Positions 8,167 to 15,189 of a DNA stretch of 37,072 nucleotides are shown one piece after another (the first letter of the stretch is position 1; every line of letters starts with the position of its first letter). The translations under genes were made by a program, and so were the position numbers. The stretch covers positions 1-37,072 of the forward strand of contig NZ_JAFAVV010000210.1 of the NCBI RefSeq assembly GCF_019242285.1, given 5' to 3'. Below the pieces are notes generated by a model. The model ran no database searches. It saw nothing but the letters and a program-made list of their open reading frames with translations, and was not told the origin of the DNA. The DNA is from Bradyrhizobium sp. (GTDB taxonomy: Bacteria; Pseudomonadota; Alphaproteobacteria; Rhizobiales; Xanthobacteraceae).

Positions 8167-9564
8167 CTATTGGTCCGGACGGAGTCCCGGCACGCCGCTC
8201 ACCGATTCCAGGCGCGCTGCGAGACGCAGCACCATTGTCTCGGCGAGCCATCGCGCGACGATCTGCACCCCGACGGGCAGGCCATCGCCGCTGGTGCCGA
8301 ACCGCATCGAGAGGGCGGGAAGCCCGGTCAGGTTGAACGGAACGGTGGCGCGCAGGATATGTCTTGCCGTGACCGTCTCGCCGTTGATGACCAGTTCCGA
8401 GCGATCATGCGGCGGCGCCGACACCGGCGTAACCGGGCAGAGCAGGGCGTCATACTGCTGGAAATAGGCGGCAAACCCGCTCCGCAGACGCTCGACCGCC
8501 TGGATGGCCGCGATGTAGTCCGCCGGGCTGGGGTCGGCCGTGGCGAGAATGCGCGAAGCATATTTGAACGTCTCGCTCAGGCGCCCTTCGGTCACCCGTG
8601 CCATGAGGGGCTTCGTTTCGAGCACATGCAGCTTGGAGTACAGGTCGAGGCCATTGTTTTCCTCCAGGGCCGCTATGCGAACCGGCTCGACGAGAAAACC
8701 AAGGTCGGCGAACGCCTTTGCTGCCGCGGCAACGGCCGCCCCCACGTCGGGCGCGATCGCGCCGAAGCCTGGCTCGACCAACCAGCCGATGCGAAGCTCG
8801 TGCGCCGGCTTGGACTCGGCGCCCGCAGTGAGTTCGATCGGGCTCGTCGCATAGCCGTCGATCCCGTCCGGCCCGGCCAGGAGCGAATAGGCCAGCGTGA
8901 TATCGCGTACAGTCCGCGCCATCGGACCGACGTGCCAGAAGCGGCGCGGCACTTCAGGCCAGTGGCCGGTGGCAGGAATGCGGCCATGCGTGGCCTTGAG
9001 CCCGACGATGCCGGTATGGGCGGCCGGCCCTCGCACCGAGATCGCAACGTCGCTGCCGAGGCCGAGGGGTGACATGCCGGCCGCGATCGCTGCCGACTCA
9101 CCACCGCTCGATCCGCCGGGCGTCCGATCCAGATTCCAGGGGTTGTTCGTTCGCCCCGTCAGCAGGTTGTCGGTCTCCGTCGCGTAGGAGAATTCCGGTA
9201 GGTTGGTCTTCGCCAGCAGGATGGCGCCGGCTTTCCGGAGGCGGGCCACGCTCGTGGCATCCGCCGCCGGAATGCGCCCCTTGAAGATCGGAGAACCCCG
9301 CTGGGTCAATACGCCGGCGGTGTCGATGGAATCCTTGACCGTGAACGGCACGCCGTGAAGCGGACCGAGCTTGTTGCCGCGCATGACCGCCTCTTCGGCG
9401 CGCTTCGCCTCCGCGATCGCCCGTTCGGCGACGAGCGTAACGATCGCATTCAGTGGCGGGTTGACGGTTTCGATCTGGTCAAGGTGCGCCTGCACGATCT
9501 CGACCGGTGAGCGCGCCTTGGACGCCACCTGGGCGGCCAGTTGTGTAGCGTCTTCAAAGGGCAT
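8167..9564 (-). CDS. Amidase signature family hydrolase (first of two paralogues)
   Basis: The protein has 465 residues, usual for the family. The Ser-cisSer-Lys triad can be placed: Lys77 in FTVKDSI, Ser152 in GGSSGGE, and nucleophile Ser176 in GSDVAISVRGPA, exactly 24 residues after Ser152 as in known members. The nucleophile loop reads AIS where most amidases have GGS. Such enzymes hydrolyse amides to acid plus ammonia or amine; the substrate cannot be told. The ATG at 9564 has GGAG about 10 bases upstream. It follows the truncated GST-like ORF at 9585-9758 on the same strand, and the pair lies under a palindromic operator shared with the divergent tetR gene. It is a clear paralogue of the amidase at 23938-25368. 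Confidence 0.9.
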   Translation of the reverse strand: MPFEDATQLAAQVASKARSPVEIVQAHLDQIETVNPPLNAIVTLVAERAIAEAKRAEEAVMRGNKLGPLHGVPFTVKDSIDTAGVLTQRGSPIFKGRIPAADATSVARLRKAGAILLAKTNLPEFSYATETDNLLTGRTNNPWNLDRTPGGSSGGESAAIAAGMSPLGLGSDVAISVRGPAAHTGIVGLKATHGRIPATGHWPEVPRRFWHVGPMARTVRDITLAYSLLAGPDGIDGYATSPIELTAGAESKPAHELRIGWLVEPGFGAIAPDVGAAVAAAAKAFADLGFLVEPVRIAALEENNGLDLYSKLHVLETKPLMARVTEGRLSETFKYASRILATADPSPADYIAAIQAVERLRSGFAAYFQQYDALLCPVTPVSAPPHDRSELVINGETVTARHILRATVPFNLTGLPALSMRFGTSGDGLPVGVQIVARWLAETMVLRLAARLESVSGVPGLRPDQ

Positions 9565-9584
9565 GCCACGATCTCCGGAAATCG

Positions 9585-9758
9585 TCAGGCGGTGAAGCGC
9601 GCGAGATCCTCAGGCAGAATCTCGTTGCCGCTCCGGTTCTTGACGGCGGGCAAGGCTTCTACTTGTGCACGCATCGATGCTGATGAAATCGACCTTGTCG
9701 CCGCGAGCACGATGCGGACACGCGCCGTGTGGGCGCGCCCGCGATCATAGATTTTCAT
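9585..9758 (-). pseudogene. Glutathione S-transferase N-terminal remnant (57-codon ORF)
   Basis: The ORF begins MKIYDRGRAHTARVRIVLAA, a good match to the first strand and helix of glutathione S-transferases. It then loses similarity. Another frame reads KVDFISIDA, which resembles the next GST strand, and the original frame later reads AVKNRSGNEILPED, like the segment before the cis-proline. This suggests a gene decayed by indels and truncation, ending 20 bp before the amidase. It keeps a strong ribosome binding site (GGAGG on the minus strand at 9763-9767), so a short peptide may still be made. It is the first ORF after the operator at 9778-9793. The GST assignment is by recognition of the pattern, not by search. 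Confidence 0.55.
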
Positions 9759-9777
9759 ATAACCTCCACGCTATCTA

Positions 9778-9793
9778 CCTGTCACTTGACAGG
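9778..9793. promoter_or_regulatory. Palindromic TetR operator, copy 1
   Basis: CCTGTCACTTGACAGG is a perfect inverted repeat (CCTGTCA, 2-base spacer, TGACAGG). It lies 20 bp before the GST-like ORF/amidase transcription unit. A near-identical copy sits 55 bp away in front of the tetR gene, the classic layout of an autoregulating TetR protein. Confidence 0.75.
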
Positions 9794-9832
9794 CAACGGC
9801 TTAGCCCTTCCCTTTTCCGGCGTCAACGTCTA

Positions 9833-9848
9833 TCTGTCACTTGACAGG
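9833..9848. promoter_or_regulatory. Palindromic TetR operator, copy 2
   Basis: TCTGTCACTTGACAGG repeats copy 1 with one changed outer base; the CTGTCA/TGACAG core is intact. The preceding CTATCT is also shared, so the two are extended direct repeats. This copy ends 14 bp before the tetR start codon and partly precedes its ribosome binding site. Confidence 0.75.
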
Positions 9849-9862
9849 CGAGGGTAGCGAAA

Positions 9863-10426
9863 ATGTCGGATACGAGGGAAGCAGTCCTGGCGGCGGCGCG
9901 CTCGCGGGCGCAGGCCCACGGTTATACGGGCTTGAATTTCCGCGACCTGGCCGAAGAGGTCGGCATCAAGGGCGCCAGCATCCACTATCATTTCCCGTCG
10001 AAAGCCGCTCTCGGCGCTGCCGTTGCCAAGCGATATCGCGAGGACTCCGCGGCAGGTCTCGAAAAGATGTGGTCCAAGTCTCAGGACCCGGCGGCCGTGC
10101 TCAAACGCTATCCCGGCATCTTTCGCAAAGCCCTCGAAGACGGCAACCGCATGTGCATGTGCGGGCAGATGGCGGCCGAGTACGACGACCTGCCGGACGA
10201 AGTGAAAGTCGAAGTCAAAGGCTTCGCTGACGACCACATGGCCTTTCTCGCCAAGGTGCTGACCGCGGCGAAACCCGACACGAGCGCTGCGGCGACCAGA
10301 CAGCGGGCGCGCGCCATCTACGCCGCCGTGACAGGGGCGCAGCTCCTGGCGCGCAGCCGTGCCGATCTCAAAGCCTATGACGAGACGATCGAGGCGTATC
10401 GTGTCATGGGCCTGTTCACGCCATAG
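9863..10426 (+). CDS. TetR/AcrR family transcriptional regulator
   Basis: The protein has 187 residues. The N-terminal helix-turn-helix (about residues 10-55) shows the TetR pattern FRDLAEEVGIKGASIHYHFP followed by SKAALGAAV. The C-terminal ligand domain contains MCMCGQMAAEYDDLP, as in TetR proteins sensing small electrophiles or organic compounds (YxaF/LmrA-like C-terminal type). GAGGG at 9851-9854 precedes the ATG. Two palindromic operators lie between it and the divergent GST-like/amidase unit, so it probably represses both sides and releases on an inducer related to the amidase or oxidoreductase substrate. The oxidoreductase starts 10 bp after its stop. Confidence 0.88.
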   Translation: MSDTREAVLAAARSRAQAHGYTGLNFRDLAEEVGIKGASIHYHFPSKAALGAAVAKRYREDSAAGLEKMWSKSQDPAAVLKRYPGIFRKALEDGNRMCMCGQMAAEYDDLPDEVKVEVKGFADDHMAFLAKVLTAAKPDTSAAATRQRARAIYAAVTGAQLLARSRADLKAYDETIEAYRVMGLFTP

Positions 10427-10436
10427 GAGAAGAGCT

Positions 10437-11444
10437 TTGCAAAACACAGTCTATCGGCAGGCGACGCCCGGCGATCCGGGGAGTCTGGCTAAAGTGACCG
10501 AGCCTCTCTCCAAGGTGGGACCGGGGGACGTGCTCGTGCGCATTCGTGCAGCGGCATTGAATGCACGCGATCTGTCCGTCATGCGGGGACGCTACCCGGT
10601 TGCGGCCAAGCCGGGGCTGAGCCCCCTGTCTGATGCAGCCGGAGAGATCGTCGAGATCGGCGAAGGTGTTCGGCGCTTTTCCGTCGGTGACAAGGTTGTG
10701 AATTCGTTCTATCCGCAATGGTTCGGCGGCCCGCTTCGCGATCGGCCGGTGCAATTCTCGACGACGCTCGACGGCTGGCTGTCGACCTATAAGGTCATTT
10801 CTGCCGAATCCCTGTCGCGCATGCCCGAACATATGAGCTTCGAGGAAGGCGCCACGCTTCCATGCGCCGGCGTGACCGCGTGGTCGGCGCTCTCCGGCAT
10901 CGGTGCCGGCGATACCGTGTTGACTCAAGGGTCGGGCGGCGTCTCGCTCTTCGCCGTTCAAATCGCCAGGCTGTGCGGGGCGCGCGTCATCGCGACGACG
11001 ACAAGCGGGCACAAGGCAAACAGGCTGAAAGAGCTTGGCGCCGAGCATGTCATTGATGTGCGCCAATCTCCGGAATGGGCGAGCGCTGTGAAAGGCCTGA
11101 CCGGCGGCAAGGGTGTGGAGCGTGTTGTCGAGGTCGGAGGACCTGGGACGCTGCAGCAATCCATTCAAGCCGTTCGCTATCACGGGCAGGTCTCGATTAT
11201 CGGAGCACTGACGATCGGCCGCGACCAGCCGCAAATTGACTGGACGCAGCTGTTTTTCAGCCAGGCGCGTTACGAATGCATTGGCGTCGGAAGCCGCGCC
11301 GATCTCGAAGACCTGATCCGGGTTGCCGTCAATCATCAACTGCGGCCGGTCATCGACTCCAGCTATGCTTTCGACGATTTCGACAAAGCGGTCGCGCGGC
11401 TCTCAGGCCGCGATGTCTTCGGCAAGGTGGTCATCACGCACTGA
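10437..11444 (+). CDS. MDR-superfamily NAD(P)-dependent alcohol dehydrogenase/quinone oxidoreductase
   Basis: The protein has 335 residues. It starts at TTG 10437, with AGGAGAAGAG just upstream overlapping the tetR stop; this gives the family N-terminus (L/M)QNTVYRQATPGDPGSL. An open frame continues upstream through tetR but is not coding-like. A GroES-like domain (residues ~25-130) precedes a Rossmann domain with GAGDTVLTQGSGGVSLFAVQ. The usual catalytic zinc Cys after the ALNARD segment is absent, so it resembles zinc-independent quinone or enone reductases, although annotation pipelines often say 'zinc-dependent alcohol dehydrogenase'. It is co-transcribed with tetR. A truncated relative of its N-terminus lies at 35963-36118. 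Confidence 0.85.
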   Translation: MQNTVYRQATPGDPGSLAKVTEPLSKVGPGDVLVRIRAAALNARDLSVMRGRYPVAAKPGLSPLSDAAGEIVEIGEGVRRFSVGDKVVNSFYPQWFGGPLRDRPVQFSTTLDGWLSTYKVISAESLSRMPEHMSFEEGATLPCAGVTAWSALSGIGAGDTVLTQGSGGVSLFAVQIARLCGARVIATTTSGHKANRLKELGAEHVIDVRQSPEWASAVKGLTGGKGVERVVEVGGPGTLQQSIQAVRYHGQVSIIGALTIGRDQPQIDWTQLFFSQARYECIGVGSRADLEDLIRVAVNHQLRPVIDSSYAFDDFDKAVARLSGRDVFGKVVITH

Positions 11445-11485
11445 CCTGTTGCAATACAACGTCTCATGGAGGAGGTCGGCCGACC

Positions 11486-11602
11486 ATGACCGCGAATGAG
11501 GCGAAGCAGCATCATTATGTGCCGCAGTTGTCCGTGCGTTGCTTCGTTTTCCAAGAGCGCGACGTCGCTCAAAATCAGCGGCGGAAAACGCGCGAGCCTT
11601 GA
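11486..11602 (+). pseudogene. Short ORF resembling the start of a DUF4238 protein
   Basis: A 38-codon ORF reading MTANEAKQHHYVPQLSVRCF resembles the opening of DUF4238 proteins, which usually begin with K(R/H)HYVPQFYLRRF. It has a GGAGGAGG ribosome binding site at 11468-11475, but the frame ends after 38 codons and the next ~200 bp hold no continuation that I can recognise. It is probably a 5' remnant of a lost gene, in the gap between the MDR oxidoreductase and the convergent merR gene. Confidence 0.4.
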
Positions 11603-11672
11603 CGGTCCGATCGCCTGCCGCTGCGCGGCTTCGCGTCACACCTTCAGCTCCGCAGCCTCGAAATGTCGCGCT

Positions 11673-12131
11673 TCATGACGGCGTTCCCTGACAGCAATTG
11701 GAAGACGTCTTGGGGTTTGCTATTTCCTGGAATATCACGCAGTCGCAGCTTGGGCTGCCGATACAAGCCGCATCACAGGCAGCCACGAACCGCTGCAGAT
11801 GACCTGCAAGCGCTCGCAGTTCGGCTTGCTTTTCACGTATTCGTCTCAGATGCGCTTGCGCGATGTCGCGCACTTCGCGGCAATCCGCGCCGGTGCTTAT
11901 CGATAGGCTCGCCAGGACGCGTATCTGATCAATCGAGAACCCGAAATCACGGCATCGCTTGATGAACGTCAGCCGCTGCAGGCCGGCATCATCATAAATG
12001 CGCTGCCCATTTGCGCCGCGTCCGGCCCGGGGAAGGAGCCCAATTTCCTCGTAGTAGCGGATCGTGGGGGTGCTGAGGCCGGTTTTCCTCGCCAGGGCAC
12101 CAATGGTCAACACGCGGAGGTGAACCTTCAT
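11673..12131 (-). CDS. MerR family transcriptional regulator, metal/thiol-sensing type
   Basis: The protein has 152 residues. The winged-helix N-terminus has IGALARKTGLSTPTIRYYEE and the GLLPRAGRGANGQRIY segment. A dimerisation helix follows, and the C-terminal tail is rich in Cys (Cys60, Cys84, Cys119, Cys123, Cys129, Cys131). Such cysteines in MerR proteins bind Cu, Zn, Cd or Hg or sense redox, but the metal cannot be fixed here. It is divergent from the DsbD/ScsB-redoxin operon, and the shared region carries an inverted repeat inside a promoter with a 19-bp spacer, the classic MerR activation geometry. It probably activates that operon and represses itself. Confidence 0.88.
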   Translation of the reverse strand: MKVHLRVLTIGALARKTGLSTPTIRYYEEIGLLPRAGRGANGQRIYDDAGLQRLTFIKRCRDFGFSIDQIRVLASLSISTGADCREVRDIAQAHLRRIREKQAELRALAGHLQRFVAACDAACIGSPSCDCVIFQEIANPKTSSNCCQGTPS

Positions 12132-12146
12132 CGTGCAAAATCTCCA

Positions 12147-12177
12147 TTGCCCCTCAAGTTACTTGAAGGGTTAGGCC
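12147..12177 (+). promoter_or_regulatory. MerR-type operator and promoter of the dsbD operon
   Basis: A near-perfect inverted repeat (CCCCTCAAGT at 12150-12159 and ACTTGAAGGG at 12161-12170, separated by one T) lies between a -35 element TTGCCC (12147-12152) and a -10-like TAGGCC (12172-12177). The spacer is 19 bp, the overlong spacing that MerR proteins correct by untwisting DNA. The dsbD start codon is about 35 bp downstream, and the divergent merR start is 16 bp from the -35 on the other side. Confidence 0.72.
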
Positions 12178-12211
12178 TTGGCCACCGTAAATCGGATGAG
12201 AGAGCATTCGG

Positions 12212-14383
12212 ATGGATAGGTTGGCGATGACGAAGGTCGTCCGCGTTGGGACGCTGTTCTGGCTGTTGGCTCTGTCGGTTGGGGCCATGGCATCAGGTCC
12301 TGGTCGCGCCGTTGCTGCCACCAGTGCACCCACGCGCGTCGCAGCCGATTTGATTCCTGAGACCACGTCCATCCAACCGGGCACCACCTTGTGGGTTGCG
12401 CTGCGACTTCAGCCTCCGGCGGGCTGGCACACCTACTGGTCCAATCCCGGCGATTCAGGTCTAGCCACACGCATCGATTGGGCTCTCCCGGCCGGTCTGG
12501 TGGCCGGCCCCATGGCTTGGCCTCGGCCCGAGCGGCTACCGACAGGGCCTTTGGTCATCTATGGATACGACGGCGAGGCCGTTCTGCTAACCCCAATCGC
12601 CGTGTCCACGCAGCTTGTCGCCGGTCAACCGGCGACGCTGTCTGCGGAAGCGAACTGGGTCGTCTGCAATGAAACCTGCATTCCTGAACAGGCCAGCCTC
12701 GAGCTGACGCTTCCGGTATCCGACTCCGCTGCGCCGCGCAATCAGTCGGCGAAAGCACTGTTTGCAAGAGCCCGCGCCGAACTGCCCGAGATCAGCCCGT
12801 GGCCTGTTACATCTTGGCAGAGCAGCCGAACCATTTCGGTGCGCCTTGCTGCCGCCGGCCTCGATCGAGCCCGGATCAGCAATGCCTCATTCTTCCCTGC
12901 TGATGATGGCGTCATAGATGCGGGCGCGTCACAGAGCATCTCGGTCGACGCAAAGGGCTTGACGGTCACGGCCAGTCGGCCCGGGCAATCCAATAGCCCG
13001 CTCAAGCGGCTAAGCGGTGTCCTGGCATTCAATGCTGCTGACGGTGCCGGCGATGTGCGTCGCGCCTACGCGGTCGATATTCCAATTGCGGCCGAGCCTT
13101 CCAACGCCGGCTCGACGACGTCTGCAGACATCGCCGAAGCGTTGCTCCTGGCGCTGCTTGGCGGGCTTATCCTGAACCTCATGCCTTGCGTTCTGCCGGT
13201 ACTTGCAATCAAGGCGTTTGGACTTGTTCAGCAAGCCGCCCAGCATCCATCAGTCGCGCGCCGCCATGGGCTCTCAATTACGGCCGGCGTTCTTTTCTTT
13301 TTTGGAATTCTGGGGGGATTGATGGTGGCGCTTCGCGCCGCCGGAGCGACGATTGGCTGGGGCTTCCAACTCCAATCACCGATCGTGGTTGCGGCAACGG
13401 CCTACGTCCTGTTCACCGTCGGCCTGAATCTTTCCGGCGTTTTCGAAGTCGGAACGATCAGCATCGGTGGACGCCTGGCCGATCGCAACGGGTACGCGGG
13501 TTCGTTCTTCGCCGGAGTACTGGCGACGCTTGTTGCAAGTCCATGCACGGCGCCGTTCATGGGGGCTGCACTTGGTCTCGCGCTGACGCAGCCCTGGTAT
13601 GTCGCCGCCTTGATTTTTCAGGCGGTCGGGTTGGGCATGGCCCTCCCATATCTCGTTCTCAGCTTTGCTCCGCGGCTGGTGCGCTTGTTGCCGCGACCTG
13701 GAGCGTGGCTCGCGTGGTTCAAACAAGCCCTGGCATTTCCGATGTACGGGGCCTGCATATGGCTCGTATGGGTCCTGGCGCAGCAGGTTGGCGTTGATGG
13801 TCTCGCTTGGACGCTGATCGGACTTCTGCTGATCGGATTTTCCGCGTGGCTCGTCGGCGTTGGCCAGGCCGGGTTTGTGCGGACCCATTGGGTGACACGG
13901 GGTCTTGCGACAGCGGCGGTCTTTACCGCCATGGCACTGCTCGCGCTGACGCCTGCTCCGAACGCAGGGGCAGTCCGTCAGCAGAGCGCCGGTCTGGTCT
14001 GGGGGAAGTTTTCGCCGGCAGAATTGGAGTCCCTGCGCGCAGCGGGGAGGCCGGTCATGGTCGATATCACCGCTGCGTGGTGCGTGTCTTGCCTGGTGAA
14101 TGATGCAACGGTGCTCAGTTCCAGCGAATTCGCTCAATCGGTGAAACGCAACCACCTGGCGCTATTGCGCGGCGACTGGACCAAGGGTGATCCCGAAATC
14201 ACGCGCTATCTCGAGAGCTTCGACCGGGCTGGCGTGCCGCTCTACGTGCTTTACCCGAGCATTGACGCCGGCGGCCAACCGATCGTGCTGCCGCAAATCC
14301 TCACCAAGGAAGGCGTTGCAGCAGCAATAGAGCGGCTGCAATCCGCCGTCGCCGACAAGTCGAAACCAGGAGAAAAACTATGA
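12212..14383 (+). CDS. DsbD/ScsB-type thiol:disulfide interchange protein
   Basis: The protein has 723 residues. A signal peptide (to about residue 36, AVAATS) precedes a periplasmic domain with a CNETC pair (Cys152 and Cys156). A membrane domain of about eight helices follows, with the redox cysteines Cys326 in NLMPCVLPV and Cys445 in VASPCTAPF. The C-terminal thioredoxin domain carries WCVSC (Cys624 and Cys627). DsbD/ScsB proteins carry electrons from cytoplasmic thioredoxin across the membrane to periplasmic partners; ScsB-like forms support copper or peroxide tolerance. The product of the overlapping downstream redoxin gene is the likely acceptor. The MerR-type promoter suggests metal or thiol-stress control. 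The ATG at 12227 (codon 6), after AGG, is an alternative start. Confidence 0.88.
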   Translation: MDRLAMTKVVRVGTLFWLLALSVGAMASGPGRAVAATSAPTRVAADLIPETTSIQPGTTLWVALRLQPPAGWHTYWSNPGDSGLATRIDWALPAGLVAGPMAWPRPERLPTGPLVIYGYDGEAVLLTPIAVSTQLVAGQPATLSAEANWVVCNETCIPEQASLELTLPVSDSAAPRNQSAKALFARARAELPEISPWPVTSWQSSRTISVRLAAAGLDRARISNASFFPADDGVIDAGASQSISVDAKGLTVTASRPGQSNSPLKRLSGVLAFNAADGAGDVRRAYAVDIPIAAEPSNAGSTTSADIAEALLLALLGGLILNLMPCVLPVLAIKAFGLVQQAAQHPSVARRHGLSITAGVLFFFGILGGLMVALRAAGATIGWGFQLQSPIVVAATAYVLFTVGLNLSGVFEVGTISIGGRLADRNGYAGSFFAGVLATLVASPCTAPFMGAALGLALTQPWYVAALIFQAVGLGMALPYLVLSFAPRLVRLLPRPGAWLAWFKQALAFPMYGACIWLVWVLAQQVGVDGLAWTLIGLLLIGFSAWLVGVGQAGFVRTHWVTRGLATAAVFTAMALLALTPAPNAGAVRQQSAGLVWGKFSPAELESLRAAGRPVMVDITAAWCVSCLVNDATVLSSSEFAQSVKRNHLALLRGDWTKGDPEITRYLESFDRAGVPLYVLYPSIDAGGQPIVLPQILTKEGVAAAIERLQSAVADKSKPGEKL

Positions 14384-15021
14384 CGAAGGTAAAAGTCATT
14401 CGCATGCTTGGCTTTGCGGCGTTCCTCGCATCAGCAATATTGCTTGGGGTTGGCGTGCTCCCCCATACGGAACGATCCTATGCTCTATCGAGCCTGGCGA
14501 ACGGTGCTCTCGCGCCTGACTTCACGGCCTCAGGTAGCGACGGCGCGCCGCATCGTCTGAGTGATTATCGTGGATCAACCGTCGTCCTCGAATGGACGAG
14601 CCCTGTCTGCGAATTCACGGCACGACAGTATGAGAGCGGTAACATGCAGGCGCTACAGGCTTACGCTGCTGAACACAAGGTGGTGTGGTTGTCGATCGAT
14701 ACCGCCGCGCCCGGCAAGCCTGGCCATTTGACGGAGGCTGCGGCCGTCAATTTGACAAGAGCGCGAGGAGCCACGATCACGTCGTTCTTGTTCGATCCGA
14801 CGGGAGAAATCGGACAACGATACGGCGCCAAGAGCACGCCATCAATCTACATCATCGATCCATCAGGCACTCTGGTTTATCAGGGAGCCGTCAACGAACA
14901 GACGAAGGGTGATCCGCGAAAGGCTCAAAACTACGTGCGGCCTGCTTTGGAGGAGGTCTTGTCAGGCAAGCCCGTGTCGCTGGCGTCTACGCGACAATAC
15001 GGCTGCCCGGTCGAGTACTAG
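14380..15021 (+). CDS. Membrane-anchored or exported redoxin (thioredoxin-like, AhpC/TSA superfamily)
   Basis: The protein has 213 residues with an N-terminal hydrophobic segment (about residues 9-27) that is a signal or anchor. A thioredoxin/peroxiredoxin fold follows: APDFTASGSDG, LSDYRGSTVVLEWTSPVCEF with one conserved Cys, and KSTPSIYIIDPSGTLVYQG with the cis-proline. It ends in YGCPVEY, a C-terminal cysteine tail often seen in redoxins of this kind. It overlaps the dsbD stop by ATGA, so it is translated with it and is probably the periplasmic thiol peroxidase or reductase recharged by that protein. The peroxide substrate is an inference. Confidence 0.83.
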   Translation: MTKVKVIRMLGFAAFLASAILLGVGVLPHTERSYALSSLANGALAPDFTASGSDGAPHRLSDYRGSTVVLEWTSPVCEFTARQYESGNMQALQAYAAEHKVVWLSIDTAAPGKPGHLTEAAAVNLTRARGATITSFLFDPTGEIGQRYGAKSTPSIYIIDPSGTLVYQGAVNEQTKGDPRKAQNYVRPALEEVLSGKPVSLASTRQYGCPVEY

Positions 15022-15121
15022 CGTTTTCGAGCGAAGTGGATACCTGTTCGCGTGACGAAACGCGTCAAAACAAAGAAGCTGGAGCTTCCGTTCCGATTCC
15101 ATCGGAACGGAAAAAGCTCTA
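15022..15121. repeat. Bradyrhizobium-type intergenic palindromic repeat with strong hairpin
   Basis: The stretch runs from GCGTTTTCGAGCGAAGTGGA through ACGCGTCAAAACAAAGAAGC to a hairpin, as in a repeat that I recall as common between genes in Bradyrhizobium and relatives. The hairpin pairs CCGTTCCGAT (15088-15097) with ATCGGAACGG (15101-15110). The flanking GAGCTT (15082-15087) can pair with AAGCTC (15114-15119) across a 3-base bulge. It lies between the convergent ends of the redoxin and HlyD-like genes and may stop transcription from either side. Confidence 0.7.
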
Positions 15122-15189
15122 GGGTCAATACCTATCTGTTCGGGAACGCGCGCCATGAGGATTTCCGGTCGAACACCGGGCAGCAGGCC

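Noticed and set aside
8029..9072. 347-codon plus-strand open frame across the first amidase
   Set aside because: Arg/His/Gly-rich shadow; the minus-strand amidase carries the full catalytic triad.
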